The notes beneath the pieces are model-generated. The model saw only the letters and a list, made by a program, of their open reading frames with translations, ran no database searches and was not told where the DNA came from. The translations under genes were made by a program, and so were the position numbers. Below, piece by piece: positions 43,365 through 53,023 of a DNA stretch of 64,000 nt. This DNA is from CAWCUZ01 sp963798795 (lineage in GTDB: Bacteria; Acidobacteriota; Vicinamibacteria; Vicinamibacterales; SCN-69-37): contig CAWCUZ010000007.1 in the NCBI GenBank assembly GCA_963798795.1, forward strand, positions 248,001-312,000, read 5' to 3'. Every line of letters starts with the position of its first letter. Position 1 is the first letter of the stretch.

Positions 43365-45223
43365 GAGGGGGACGGGAGTTTTTTCCACAGAAACGGCCTC
43401 TGCGGTGCCAGAGGTCGGGCGAGTGGCGGCCTTCGGCCCGGCCGGAATCCGACCTCTGGCACCGCAGAGGCCGTTTCTGTGGAAAAAACTCCCGTCCCCC
43501 TCAACCAGTCCACGAGCGCCGACAGGACCGCCGGCGAGACGGCCTTCGCCGGAGCGGACTCGCCCGGACCTCCGGCGGCCGCGACGAGCTGGTGGTTCAC
43601 TCCCGGCACGATGACCTTGCGCGTGTCGCCGGCCCCGGCCTTCCTGCGAGACTGACCGGCCTGTTCGAGCCGGTCGGCCGCATCGGCGAACACCTCCGTA
43701 TCCTCCGCGCCCTGCAGGACGAGCAGTGGGCGATTCAGCCGCCCGATCGCTTTCGCCGGATCGAACGCCAGCCAGCTCCGGAACCAGGGCGTGTCCGCCT
43801 GCCGGCGCAGGTCGCGCGGAATCGCGTCCCATCCCTTGCCCGACAACGTGGCGTCGATGATGCGCCGTTCCATCTCGACCTTGGCTTGGCGGTCGGCCTC
43901 GGTCGCGCCGGACTGATCGAGCAGGCTGGCCTGCTGCCGCAACACGAAGTCGCGCCCGCTCTCGCCCGGCACTCCGACCAGCCCGACGGCCTGGATATGC
44001 GAGTCCTTGTCGGCAGCCCGCAGAGCCACCGCGCCGCCCTCGCCGTAGCCGATGACGACGATGTGGTCTCCGTCCACATCCTTCCGATCGCGCAGCCATT
44101 CCACCGCGCGCTGCACGTCCTCGGCATAGTCGTCCAGCGAAGCGCCTTCCGCGCGGCCACCGCTCTGGCCCACGCCGCGCTTGTCGTACCGCAACACGAA
44201 TACGCCCGCTTTGGCGAGCCCGCCCGCGATCTGGCCGAACACCGGCACGTCGCCGTGCGTCTCGTCCCGTCCTTCGGGCCCCGCCCCGCTCACGAGCACC
44301 GCGGCCGGCGTCGGTCGGGCGGCGTCGCCTTCCGGTTTGGTGATCGTGCCGGCCAGATTGAACCCGAGACCGGACCGGAAGAACACATCCTCGTCCCCCG
44401 GGTTGCGCACGTCGACTTCGCGCGCCATCGTCGACGAGAGATCCTCGCGCACCACCGACAGGGCGGCCGCCGGGAACGTGAGCTGCGCCAGCCGGTGCCG
44501 ATCGTCGATCGAAATGGCGACGCTCATCGCGCCGGCGGGACCGCCGACCGTCAGGTCGTATTCGGTGAGCTGGACGGAGCCGCCCGGCATGGCGATCTCG
44601 CGCGGATTCACGGTCTCGACCGTTGCCGTCGTTTCGCCCTGCGGCGGCACGTAGAGCGGCAGCCGCGTCCCCGGCGTCGCACCGGCCACGCGCGCGGCCA
44701 GCGCCTCGTAAGCGCCATAGAAATTCGTGGGTACGACAACGGCTCGCGGCGAGATGTCGTGCTTGACCACGCCGCGCGAGCCGCCCTGCATCAGTTCGTT
44801 CACGGCCGTCGTGAGGCCGAACGAGGTTGACAGCGTGATCAGCTTGCCCTGGAGCAGTCCTTCGATCTCCAGCCGAATCGGCTGCCAGTCCGAGGCGTAC
44901 CGCATGTCGAAGGTGGAGGTGACCAGCTCCACCGGCGCCGCCTGCGATCCGGAGGCCGCAATGGACCAGCCTTCGGCCGTTCGAGTCAGCGTCACCACCT
45001 CGGATCCGACCGTCACGCCGCGATAGATGATGTTGAAGGTGGAGGTGTCGCTCATTCCGGCTGCCTGGCCCGCCCCGGCCGCGAATGCCGCAGCGGGCGC
45101 AGCCCAGATTGCCGCGGCAACGGCTGCCGCCAGCGCGGCGCGCTCCGCACGAGCGAGCCCTGCCAATCCGACATGGGCGACCCCGGCCCGTGTCATGCGA
45201 CCGAGCCGGCTAAGATGGCTCAT
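43352..45223 (-). CDS. Alpha/beta hydrolase-fold protein lacking the nucleophile Ser
   Basis: About 623 residues. N-terminal signal-like segment (LAAAVAAAIWAAPAAAFAAG), a beta-rich domain to about residue 330, then an alpha/beta hydrolase domain. The nucleophile elbow reads IGYGEGGAVAL: Gly (codon GGC at 44042-44044) instead of the expected Ser, one base away from AGC. His is present in VNHQLVAA. The last about 40 residues (from GTGVFSTETAS) are translated from the long hairpin element that has replaced the original 3' end. Its ATG shares two bases with the divergent ygfZ start. RBS GGGAGGA is present. Confidence 0.8.
   Translation of the reverse strand: MSHLSRLGRMTRAGVAHVGLAGLARAERAALAAAVAAAIWAAPAAAFAAGAGQAAGMSDTSTFNIIYRGVTVGSEVVTLTRTAEGWSIAASGSQAAPVELVTSTFDMRYASDWQPIRLEIEGLLQGKLITLSTSFGLTTAVNELMQGGSRGVVKHDISPRAVVVPTNFYGAYEALAARVAGATPGTRLPLYVPPQGETTATVETVNPREIAMPGGSVQLTEYDLTVGGPAGAMSVAISIDDRHRLAQLTFPAAALSVVREDLSSTMAREVDVRNPGDEDVFFRSGLGFNLAGTITKPEGDAARPTPAAVLVSGAGPEGRDETHGDVPVFGQIAGGLAKAGVFVLRYDKRGVGQSGGRAEGASLDDYAEDVQRAVEWLRDRKDVDGDHIVVIGYGEGGAVALRAADKDSHIQAVGLVGVPGESGRDFVLRQQASLLDQSGATEADRQAKVEMERRIIDATLSGKGWDAIPRDLRRQADTPWFRSWLAFDPAKAIGRLNRPLLVLQGAEDTEVFADAADRLEQAGQSRRKAGAGDTRKVIVPGVNHQLVAAAGGPGESAPAKAVSPAVLSALVDWLRGTGVFSTETASAVPEVGFRPGRRPPLARPLAPQRPFLWKKLPSPSCGS
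43365..43502. repeat. Long hairpin element, copy A (perfect 54-bp inverted repeat)
   Basis: Arms 43365-43418 and 43449-43502 are exact reverse complements; the 30-bp loop is GC-rich. The arm runs from GAGGGGGACGGGAG through a T6 tract, CCACAGAAACGG and GTGCCAGAGGTCGG. The same arm sequence occurs, less perfect, at 59372-59490. It separates the FHA start from the hydrolase 3' end and is translated in frame as the hydrolase C-terminus. Confidence 0.95.
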
Positions 45224-46226
45224 GGTGTCCTCCCAGCATAACCTGCCGTCTCGGGCCGCCTTCGAGCCGTCGGGCGAGCCGACGTGGTGGTTCGACCGGC
45301 GGACGCGCGGCCGGCTGCGCTTCGATGGACGCGATGCTGCGTCGTTTCTGCACGCGCTCGTCACCAACGACGTGACCGGCCTCGGACCTGGACAGGGCAT
45401 CTACGCGGCATACCTCACGCCGCAAGGGCGGATGATCGCCGATCTGCGCATCTACCGGTTCGACGACCACCTGCTGGCCGATGTCCCGGAAGGCACCGCG
45501 CACGACCTTGCCGAGCGATTCGACGGGCTCGTCTTCTCGGAGGACGTTCGCGTGACTGACGTCTCCAGCGCCGTTTCTCAGCTCGCCGTCATCGGTCATG
45601 ACGCTGTGTCTGTCCTCGCCGCTGTGACGGACCTGGCGCCGGAGATCCTTGCCTCGCTGCCGGTCGGCGCGCACGTCCAGGCCGGGTCCGTCGTCGTGGC
45701 CAGGATCGATGATGCCGACCGGTCCGGCTTCGACCTGTTCGTTCCTGCCGCAGAGTTCGACGCCGTGAGCGGCCGGCTGGCCGCTGCCGGGGCGAGGCAG
45801 GGATCGGCTGCGCTCTGGGATGCGCTGCGCATCGATGCCGGTCGGCCCGCGTTCGGCATCGACATGACGACCGAGACGATTCCGCTCGAGGCGGGACTGC
45901 TCGACCGTGCGATCAGCACCACGAAGGGCTGCTACGTCGGCCAGGAGGTCATCATCCGCGTGCTTCACCGGGGCGGAGGGCGGGTCGCGAAGCGACTCGC
46001 CCGGCTCGACCTCGATGCACCGGCGGCCGGACAGCCTGCGCCGGGCGACCCGATCCTTGTCGACGGCGGCGAGGTCGGTCGGCTCACGAGCGTGGCCAGG
46101 TCGCCTCGCGACGGCCGCCTCATCGCTCTCGGCTATGTGCAGCGCGACGTGGCCGAGCCCGGCCGGATGGTGACGGTCCGCTCCGCCGACGCCGAAACCG
46201 GCGGACGCATCGTCCGGATCGGATAA
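45222..46226 (+). CDS. ygfZ: YgfZ/GcvT-like folate-binding protein
   Basis: 334 residues. The signature K-G-C-Y-x-G-Q-E is present in TTKGCYVGQEVIIR, the Cys being the folate-linked residue of YgfZ. N-terminal VTNDVTGLGPGQGIYAAYL and PQGRMIADLRIYR are typical. YgfZ helps assemble or repair Fe-S clusters. Its ATG (45222-45224) overlaps the divergent hydrolase ATG (45223-45221) in CATG, so neither gene has room for a leader outside the other. Confidence 0.9.
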   Translation: MVSSQHNLPSRAAFEPSGEPTWWFDRRTRGRLRFDGRDAASFLHALVTNDVTGLGPGQGIYAAYLTPQGRMIADLRIYRFDDHLLADVPEGTAHDLAERFDGLVFSEDVRVTDVSSAVSQLAVIGHDAVSVLAAVTDLAPEILASLPVGAHVQAGSVVVARIDDADRSGFDLFVPAAEFDAVSGRLAAAGARQGSAALWDALRIDAGRPAFGIDMTTETIPLEAGLLDRAISTTKGCYVGQEVIIRVLHRGGGRVAKRLARLDLDAPAAGQPAPGDPILVDGGEVGRLTSVARSPRDGRLIALGYVQRDVAEPGRMVTVRSADAETGGRIVRIG

Positions 46227-46235
46227 TCTCGCCTC

Positions 46236-46922
46236 ATGCGGACGCCGAGGTTGCTGTTCTTGACGGCGTGCGGCGCCATCGTCCTCAACCTGCTGGGCGC
46301 TGCCGATGTGCATGCGCGTGCTGGCGGCAGCATCGTGGGTGTCGTCATGACGTCGGCGAAGCCGCCGCGGCCGCTGCGGGTGACGGTCGACCCTGCCGTC
46401 TGCGGATCGACGCTGCCTGACGAATCGATCGTCGTGGACGATGAAGGGCACCTGGCGAACGCCGTCGTCACGCTGTCGGGCGTTCCGGGTTCCGCGCCAG
46501 CCGAGGCGGCGGTCGCGAATCAGTCCTGTCGGTTCGTGCCGCGGGTCGCCTTGCTCCGCCCCGGCGGCTCCGTTCACGTCGTGAGCCACGACGACGTCCT
46601 GCACACGACGCGCGCGGCTGCTGCGAGCGGTCGGGTGCTCTTCAACGTCGGACTGCCTGTGCCGAACCTGACCCTGTCGAAGTCCATCGACGAGGCCGGC
46701 GTGGTCAGTCTCTCGTGCAACACCCATACCTGGATGCGCGGGTTCTTGTTCGTCACGGACGAACGGTCCGCGATCACCGGAGCCGACGGCATGTTCCGTC
46801 TGGACGATGTGCCGGTCGGCACGTACGAACTGCGCTTGTGGCACGAAGCCCTGCATAGTCCGCCGGCGCGGATCATCGTCCAGGACGGCCAGACCGCTCA
46901 CGCCCAATTCGAAGCCCGCTAG
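46236..46922 (+). CDS. Secreted cupredoxin-like protein
   Basis: 228 residues with a signal peptide (about 1-28). A plastocyanin-like copper site is visible: His in HDDVLHTTRA and the C-x2-H-x2-M set in SCNTHTWMRGF. After about residue 170 comes a carboxypeptidase-regulatory-like beta domain (GMFRLDDVPVGTYELRLWHE). This domain pair is seen in methylamine-utilisation-type and other periplasmic electron carriers. GATAAT (46222-46227) lies 8 nt before the ATG. Its stop and the converging mutT stop share the bases CTAG. Confidence 0.82.
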   Translation: MRTPRLLFLTACGAIVLNLLGAADVHARAGGSIVGVVMTSAKPPRPLRVTVDPAVCGSTLPDESIVVDDEGHLANAVVTLSGVPGSAPAEAAVANQSCRFVPRVALLRPGGSVHVVSHDDVLHTTRAAAASGRVLFNVGLPVPNLTLSKSIDEAGVVSLSCNTHTWMRGFLFVTDERSAITGADGMFRLDDVPVGTYELRLWHEALHSPPARIIVQDGQTAHAQFEAR

Positions 46923-47317
46923 GGGGTCTGACCCCGGTCTGACCCCAGCAGGTCGATGAGGGCGGCGTCCGCTTCGGGCATCGGCACCCTTCGCAGCTCT
47001 GTGGGCGCAACCCACCGAATCTCCTGACCGAGCAGTGGCTGCGGTTCGCCCATCGTCTCGCATCGGTAGAAGTGCAGCCTGACAGTCCGATCGGGATAGG
47101 CGTGTTCGACGACCAGAATCTCGGGGCCCACGCCGACCGGGAGGCCGAGCTCCTCCTGCAACTCGCGTGCGAGGCACGTCGCCAAGGTCTCGCCCGGCTC
47201 GCATTTGCCACCGGGAAATTCCCAGACACCCTCGAGGTGCGTTCCCTTCAGGCGGCGCGTCAGCAGGAATCGTCCGTCCCGTTCGATGACTGCGGCGGCA
47301 ACTGTGACGAGCCCCAT
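46919..47317 (-). CDS. NUDIX pyrophosphohydrolase, MutT-type
   Basis: 132 residues. Complete Nudix box from GGKCEPGETLATCLARE through LQEELGL, with the catalytic Glu residues. Starts LVTVAAAVIERDGRFLLTRR, as in MutT/8-oxo-dGTPases. It begins 4 bp after the mutY stop; MutY proteins normally carry a C-terminal domain of this same fold, which is missing from the neighbour. Likely sanitises 8-oxo-dGTP, or works with MutY in oxidised-guanine repair. Confidence 0.9.
   Translation of the reverse strand: MGLVTVAAAVIERDGRFLLTRRLKGTHLEGVWEFPGGKCEPGETLATCLARELQEELGLPVGVGPEILVVEHAYPDRTVRLHFYRCETMGEPQPLLGQEIRWVAPTELRRVPMPEADAALIDLLGSDRGQTP
46921..46946. repeat. Short palindromic GGTCTGACCCC repeat
   Basis: GGGGGTCTGACCCC is followed at once by GGTCTGACCCC, at the end of the converging cupredoxin and mutT genes. 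Within mutT it codes the last residues (SDRGQTP), and it may act as a bidirectional stop signal. Confidence 0.6.
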
Positions 47318-47321
47318 GCCG

Positions 47322-47996
47322 TCAACCCGCCAGCCGGGCCCGGCTGCGGCAGTGCAGACCCAGCGGACACCCCGGGCAGCCCGGCCGGCGCGCCGAGCAG
47401 CGCGTCGCGCCAAAATCCATCAGGGCCTGGTTGAAGTCGAAGACGTGGCGATGCGGCAGCACCGCCCGGGAGATCGCCCAGAGATGCCGCTTCGTTGCCG
47501 GCGCCTTCGGCGACCCCTTGCCGACGAACACGCGGAACAGCACCCGCGCGACGTTCGTGTCGAGAATCGCGGCACGGTGCCCGAACGCGAAGCTCCGCAC
47601 CGCTCCGGCCGTGTACTCGCCGATGCCCTTGAACGACCGCAGCGTCGACTCGTCCTCGGGAAGCCGCCCGCCGAAGCGTCCGACCGCCTCGCGCGCAATC
47701 GCGTGGAGCCGCCTCGGCCGGATGTTGTAGCCCAGCGGATACCAGACGCGGACGACCTCGGTTTCGTCCGACGCAGCGAGCGCCTCGAACGTCGGATAGC
47801 GCTCGAGCCACTCCTGGTACTTCGGCAGCACCCGATCCACCTGCGTCTGCTGGAGCATGATCTCCGACACGAGAATCCGGTACGGGTCGTGCGTCGACCG
47901 CCACGGGAGGTCGCGCCCATGCCGCCGGTACCACGAGAGCAGGCGGCGGCGGAACCACTGCCGCGCGGCCGGCGCCGGAATGGGAAGCGATTTCAC
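47322..47996 (-). CDS. mutY: A/G-specific adenine glycosylase, short form
   Basis: 224 residues, versus about 350 for full MutY. HhH-GPD domain complete: Glu45 in SEIMLQQTQV, the helix-hairpin-helix FKGIGEYTAGAV (122-133) and catalytic Asp146 in ILDTNVARV. The [4Fe-4S] cysteines C200-x6-C207-x2-C210-x5-C216 follow the MutY spacing. The protein ends right after the cluster, so the C-terminal 8-oxoG-reading domain is absent; the adjacent MutT-like protein could stand in for it. Confidence 0.92.
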   Translation of the reverse strand: MKSLPIPAPAARQWFRRRLLSWYRRHGRDLPWRSTHDPYRILVSEIMLQQTQVDRVLPKYQEWLERYPTFEALAASDETEVVRVWYPLGYNIRPRRLHAIAREAVGRFGGRLPEDESTLRSFKGIGEYTAGAVRSFAFGHRAAILDTNVARVLFRVFVGKGSPKAPATKRHLWAISRAVLPHRHVFDFNQALMDFGATRCSARRPGCPGCPLGLHCRSRARLAG

Positions 47997-48032
47997 GCGA
48001 GCGTATAGTAAGGGATCGGCGCGGGCCGGCTG

Positions 48033-48611
48033 ATGTCCCTCTATACCAAGACTGGTGATTCAGGCGAGACGGCGCTCTTCGACGGGACCCGGGTCGCCAA
48101 ATCCGACGCGCGGGTGGAGGCGTACGGAGACGTCGACGAGCTGAATGCCTGGCTCGGTCTGCTGCGTGCGACCCTGGCCGACGCCGCGATCGGCGACGTC
48201 CTCCTGCAGATCCAGCGCGACCTCCATGCCCTCGGCGCGCTGCTGGCCGACCCGCGTCACCGGATCGCCGCCCGGGTCGAGAAGGCGCAGCTCGCTCAGA
48301 TGGACGTCGCGCGCCTCGAGCGGTGGATCGACGAGCTCGATGGGGCCCTGCCGCCGCTCGGGCGCTTCATCCTGTCCGGGGGCTCGGAGCCGGGCGCCGT
48401 CGCCCACGTGGCCCGGACGGTGTGCCGCCGGGCCGAGCGCCGCATCGTCGCCGTGGGTCCGTCGCCGCCGGGCGCGGCTCGCGGCGATGCGTTCGTCGAC
48501 ACCGGCGTCGATCCGCGAGTCGTCGTCTACATGAACCGTCTGTCGGACCTCTTGTTCGTCATCGCCCGCACCATCAACCATCGCGCCGGTCAACCGGAAA
48601 CCGAGTGGTAG
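48033..48611 (+). CDS. PduO-type corrinoid adenosyltransferase
   Basis: 192 residues. Transfers adenosyl from ATP to cob(I)alamin. ATP-binding start LYTKTGDSGETALFDGTRV, then YGDVDELNAWLGL and the Arg-rich helix VCRRAERRIVAV; YMNRLSDLLFVIAR closes the domain. First gene of a tightly packed run; its stop overlaps the GTG start of hpnC. TATAGT at 48004-48009 is a possible -10. Confidence 0.93.
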   Translation: MSLYTKTGDSGETALFDGTRVAKSDARVEAYGDVDELNAWLGLLRATLADAAIGDVLLQIQRDLHALGALLADPRHRIAARVEKAQLAQMDVARLERWIDELDGALPPLGRFILSGGSEPGAVAHVARTVCRRAERRIVAVGPSPPGAARGDAFVDTGVDPRVVVYMNRLSDLLFVIARTINHRAGQPETEW

Positions 48612-49544
48612 CCGAGTCCGCCTACGCCGCGTGCCTGCGGCTGGCGCGCGAACACTACGAGAACTTTCCGGTCGCGTCCCGGCTGCTGCCCAGGCCGATG
48701 CGCCCGCACATCGCCGCCATCTACGCGTTTGCCCGTACGGCCGACGACTTCGCGGACGAGGGAATCTCTGCCCGTCGGCGAACGGCTGGCGCGGCTGGGC
48801 GACTGGCAACGCCGTCTCTACACGGCCGCCGGCGCGGCCGGGAACGCGCGGCCAGGAGCGCCTGCCCCCGCGGCTGCGGCCGCAGCCGCCGGGCCGGGCG
48901 GCGCCGGCGCGCCTGCGCCCAATCCCTCCGCCGATGCCGTGTTCGCCGCGCTCGCCGAGACCATCCGAACCTGCCGCCTCGAGACGTCGCTGTTCGACGA
49001 CCTGCTCAGTGCGTTCCGTCAGGATGTCCTCGTCTCCCGCTACGAGACGTGGGACGATGTGCTCGACTACTGCCGGCGCTCGGCCGACCCCGTGGGCCGG
49101 CTCGTGCTGCGCGTCGGCGGGTACCGGGATCCCGATCTCGACGTGCTCTCGGATCGCGTCTGCACGGCGCTGCAACTCACCAATTTCTGGCAGGACCTGG
49201 CGCGCGACTGGGATCGGGGCAGGCTGTACGTCCCGCTCGAGGTGGTCCGCGGCGCCGGGGCGGACCTGTCCGATCTCGACTGCGGCCGGATCGGGCCCGC
49301 CTGGCACGCGGCGCTCGCCCAGTGTGCGGCGCGGACGCGTGCGCTGTTTTTTGGGGGCCGGTCGATCGCAGACGCCGTGCGCGGCCGCCTCCGCTGGGAA
49401 CTGCGCGCGACATGGGCCGGCGGGATGCGTATTCTGGACAGGCTCGAGGCGCGCGGGTTCGACGCCTTCACGGCCAGGCCCACCCTCGGCCTGGCCGACG
49501 GCCCCGCCGTCGTCTGGCAGCTGCTGCGGTGGAAGCGTCCGTGA
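48605..49544 (+). pseudogene. hpnC: Hydroxysqualene synthase HpnC, single frameshift
   Basis: Squalene/phytoene synthase family. The first half (REHYENFPVASRLLPRPMRP, IYAFARTADDFADEG with the Asp-rich motif) is in one frame; from about 48765 the protein continues one frame over (LPVGERLARLGDWQRRLY) through the second Asp motif in FWQDLARDWDRGRLYVP to the end. A missing base, or two extra, near GGAATCTC explains it. Repaired length about 313 residues. A low-complexity Ala/Gly/Pro insert lies around residues 80-110. HpnC turns presqualene diphosphate into hydroxysqualene. May be a sequencing error, since hpnD and hpnE are intact. Confidence 0.87.
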
Positions 49545-50368
49545 CGCGCAAGACCAGCTTCTACTATTCCTTCCTCGTCCTGCCGGCGCGTCAGCGCCGC
49601 GCGATCACCGCGGTGTTCGATTTTTGCCGCGCGGTGGACGATGCCGTGGATCTGGAACCGGACCTGGAGCGCGCCCGCGCGGCCATTGCCGGATGGCGCG
49701 CGGACGTGGCCCGCGTCTTCGAGGCCGGCGAGTCCGCCACGCCGCAGGGACGCGCGCTCCAGCCGTTCGTCGCGCCCTTCAACCTGCCGCGCGATCAGTT
49801 CGATGCCCTGATCGATGGCGTCGAGATGGATGCCAGTCCGCGCCGTTACGCGACCTTCGCCGAGCTGGAGCCGTACTGCCATCGCGTGGCGTCCTCGGTC
49901 GGCCTCATGTGCGCCGAGATCTTCGGCTACCGCGACGACCAGGTTCTCGCCTACGCCCGCGATCTCGGCGTCGCGCTGCAGCTCACCAACATCCTCCGCG
50001 ATGTCGGCGTCGATTTGCGCCGCGGCCGCCTGTACCTGCCCGGCGAGGACCTCGCCCGTTTCGGCTGTACGGAGGACGACGTCCGGCGCGAGGTGGAGCA
50101 GCCAGGCCAGGGGGTACGATCGGAGCGGGTGCGATCGCTTCTCGAACATCAGGCCGCCCGGGCGCGGGTCTACTTCGCGCGCGCCGCCCGCAGCCTGCCG
50201 GGCCAGGACGCACGGCGATTCGTCGCGGCCGAGATCATGCGCGGCATCTACTGGGAGCTGCTGCGCCGCATCGAGCTCGCCGAGTGCGACGTCTTCACCC
50301 GGGTGATTCGGATTCCGCGCGCCGCCCAGGCCGTCATCGCCCTCCGCGTCTGGTGGCGCCTGCGATGA
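49541..50368 (+). CDS. hpnD: Presqualene diphosphate synthase HpnD
   Basis: 275 residues. Condenses two farnesyl diphosphates. It opens FYYSFLVLPARQRRAITAVF with the first Asp motif CRAVDDAVD and has the second in LTNILRDVGVDLRRGRLYLP. GTG start in a 4-base GTGA overlap with the hpnC stop. Intact and of normal length. With HpnC and HpnE it forms the bacterial three-enzyme route to squalene for hopanoids; the hopene cyclase is not in the window. Confidence 0.93.
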   Translation: MTRKTSFYYSFLVLPARQRRAITAVFDFCRAVDDAVDLEPDLERARAAIAGWRADVARVFEAGESATPQGRALQPFVAPFNLPRDQFDALIDGVEMDASPRRYATFAELEPYCHRVASSVGLMCAEIFGYRDDQVLAYARDLGVALQLTNILRDVGVDLRRGRLYLPGEDLARFGCTEDDVRREVEQPGQGVRSERVRSLLEHQAARARVYFARAARSLPGQDARRFVAAEIMRGIYWELLRRIELAECDVFTRVIRIPRAAQAVIALRVWWRLR

Positions 50369-50447
50369 GCGCAGCGCGCGCGTCCCGACCTCGCTGCCCG
50401 GCCGGGCGCCGCGGCCCGGGACGACCGGCGCGCGCCCGCGGCGGCGC

Positions 50448-51811
50448 ATGACCGCCGACGCCGTCGTCATCGGCGCGGGATTCGCCGGCCTGAGCGCCGC
50501 CGTGCGGCTGGCCGAGGCGGGCCTCCGCGTGATCGTGCTCGAGGAGGCTCCGCGGCTGGGCGGCCGCGCGACGGCGTTCACCGATCGGCAGACCGGCGAG
50601 CGCGTCGACAACGGCCAGCACGTGCTGTTCGGGTGCTACGCCGAGACGTATCGCTTTCTCGCCCGGATCGGCACGGACCATCTGGCGCCCCTCGATCGCC
50701 GCCTGCGCCTCACCTTCGCGGACGCCAACGGCCGGACGTCGACGCTCGCCTGTCCGGCGTGGCCGCCGCCCTGGCACCTGCTCGGCGGCGTTCTCCTGTG
50801 GCGGGCGCTGCCGCTGCGCGATCGCCTGGGCGCGCTCCGTTTGCGCGGCCTGCTTGCCGGCGTTCGCCGTGAGGGCGCCGGGCGCACGGCCGACCGCGTG
50901 CCCGCCGGTCAGACGGTTGCCGGCTGGCTGCGGGCGCGCGGGCAGTCGGCGCGCCTGTGCGAGTGGCTGTGGCACCCGCTCGCGATTGCGGCACTGAACC
51001 AGCCGCCCGAGATCGCGTCGGCCAGGCCGTTCGTGCGCGTGGTGGGCGAGCTGTTCGGGCCTCGCGTGGAGGATTCGGCCGTCGGGCTGCCGCGCGTGCC
51101 GCTCGACGAGCTGTACGCCGGACCCTCCGCCCGCTTCCTCGAATCACGCGGCGGTGCCGTTCTCCTTCGGGCGCCGGCCCGCATTCAACTGGATCCTGCC
51201 GGTCGCGTCGCCGGCGTGCGCACGCCGGACGCCACGATCGAGACGCGGTTCGCCGTCAGTGCAGTCCCATGGCACGCCATGGATCGCATCTGGGAGACGG
51301 GACCGCCTGGTGCGATGACGGACCTGATCGCGAACGCCACCTCGATGCGGGCGTCGCCCATCGTCACGGTGAATCTCTGGTTCGATCGCCCGGTGCTGCC
51401 CGGCCGGTTCGTCGGATTGATCGGGACGTCGATGCACTGGGCCTTCGACAAGAGCGCGATCGTGGGCGAGCGCGCCGGTCACGTGTCGGTGGTTGCGAGC
51501 GGCGCCCATGCGGTGGCGGCAATGGACAATGCCGCCGCCGCCGCACTGGCCGAGCGCGAGCTGAGGGCGGCGCTGCCGTCGGCTGCGGCGGCCACGCTGG
51601 TCCGATCGGTCGTCGTGCGCGAACAGCGCGCCACGTTCTCGCTCGCGCCGGGCGGGCCTCCGCGGCCGGGGCCGCGGACGCCGGTCCAGGGGCTGGTGCT
51701 GGCCGGCGACTGGACCGAAACCGGTTTGCCGGGCACGATCGAGAGTGCCGTACTCAGCGGGCATCGCGCGGCGGACGACGTCCTGCGCGCCACCGCGGCC
51801 GGCCCATCGAC

Positions 51812-51815
<4 letters not shown>
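50448..51815 (+). CDS. hpnE: Hydroxysqualene dehydroxylase HpnE
   Basis: 455 residues, FAD amine-oxidase-like fold. FAD motif VVIGAGFAGLSAAVRLAEAG, VLEEAPRLGGRATAFTD, the RVDNGQHVLFGCY segment characteristic of HpnE, and C-terminal LAGDWTETGLPGTIESAVLSG for the flavin. Removes the hydroxyl group to give squalene. A 79-bp GC-rich gap precedes it; its stop overlaps the thiI ATG (ATGA). Confidence 0.92.

Positions 51816-53019
<1,204 letters not shown>

Positions 53020-53023
<4 letters not shown>

Noticed and set aside
48323..50368. One long fused frame spanning the adenosyltransferase, HpnC and HpnD
   Set aside because: The frame is open by chance; only its parts at 48605-48765 and 49541-50368 carry real protein sequence.
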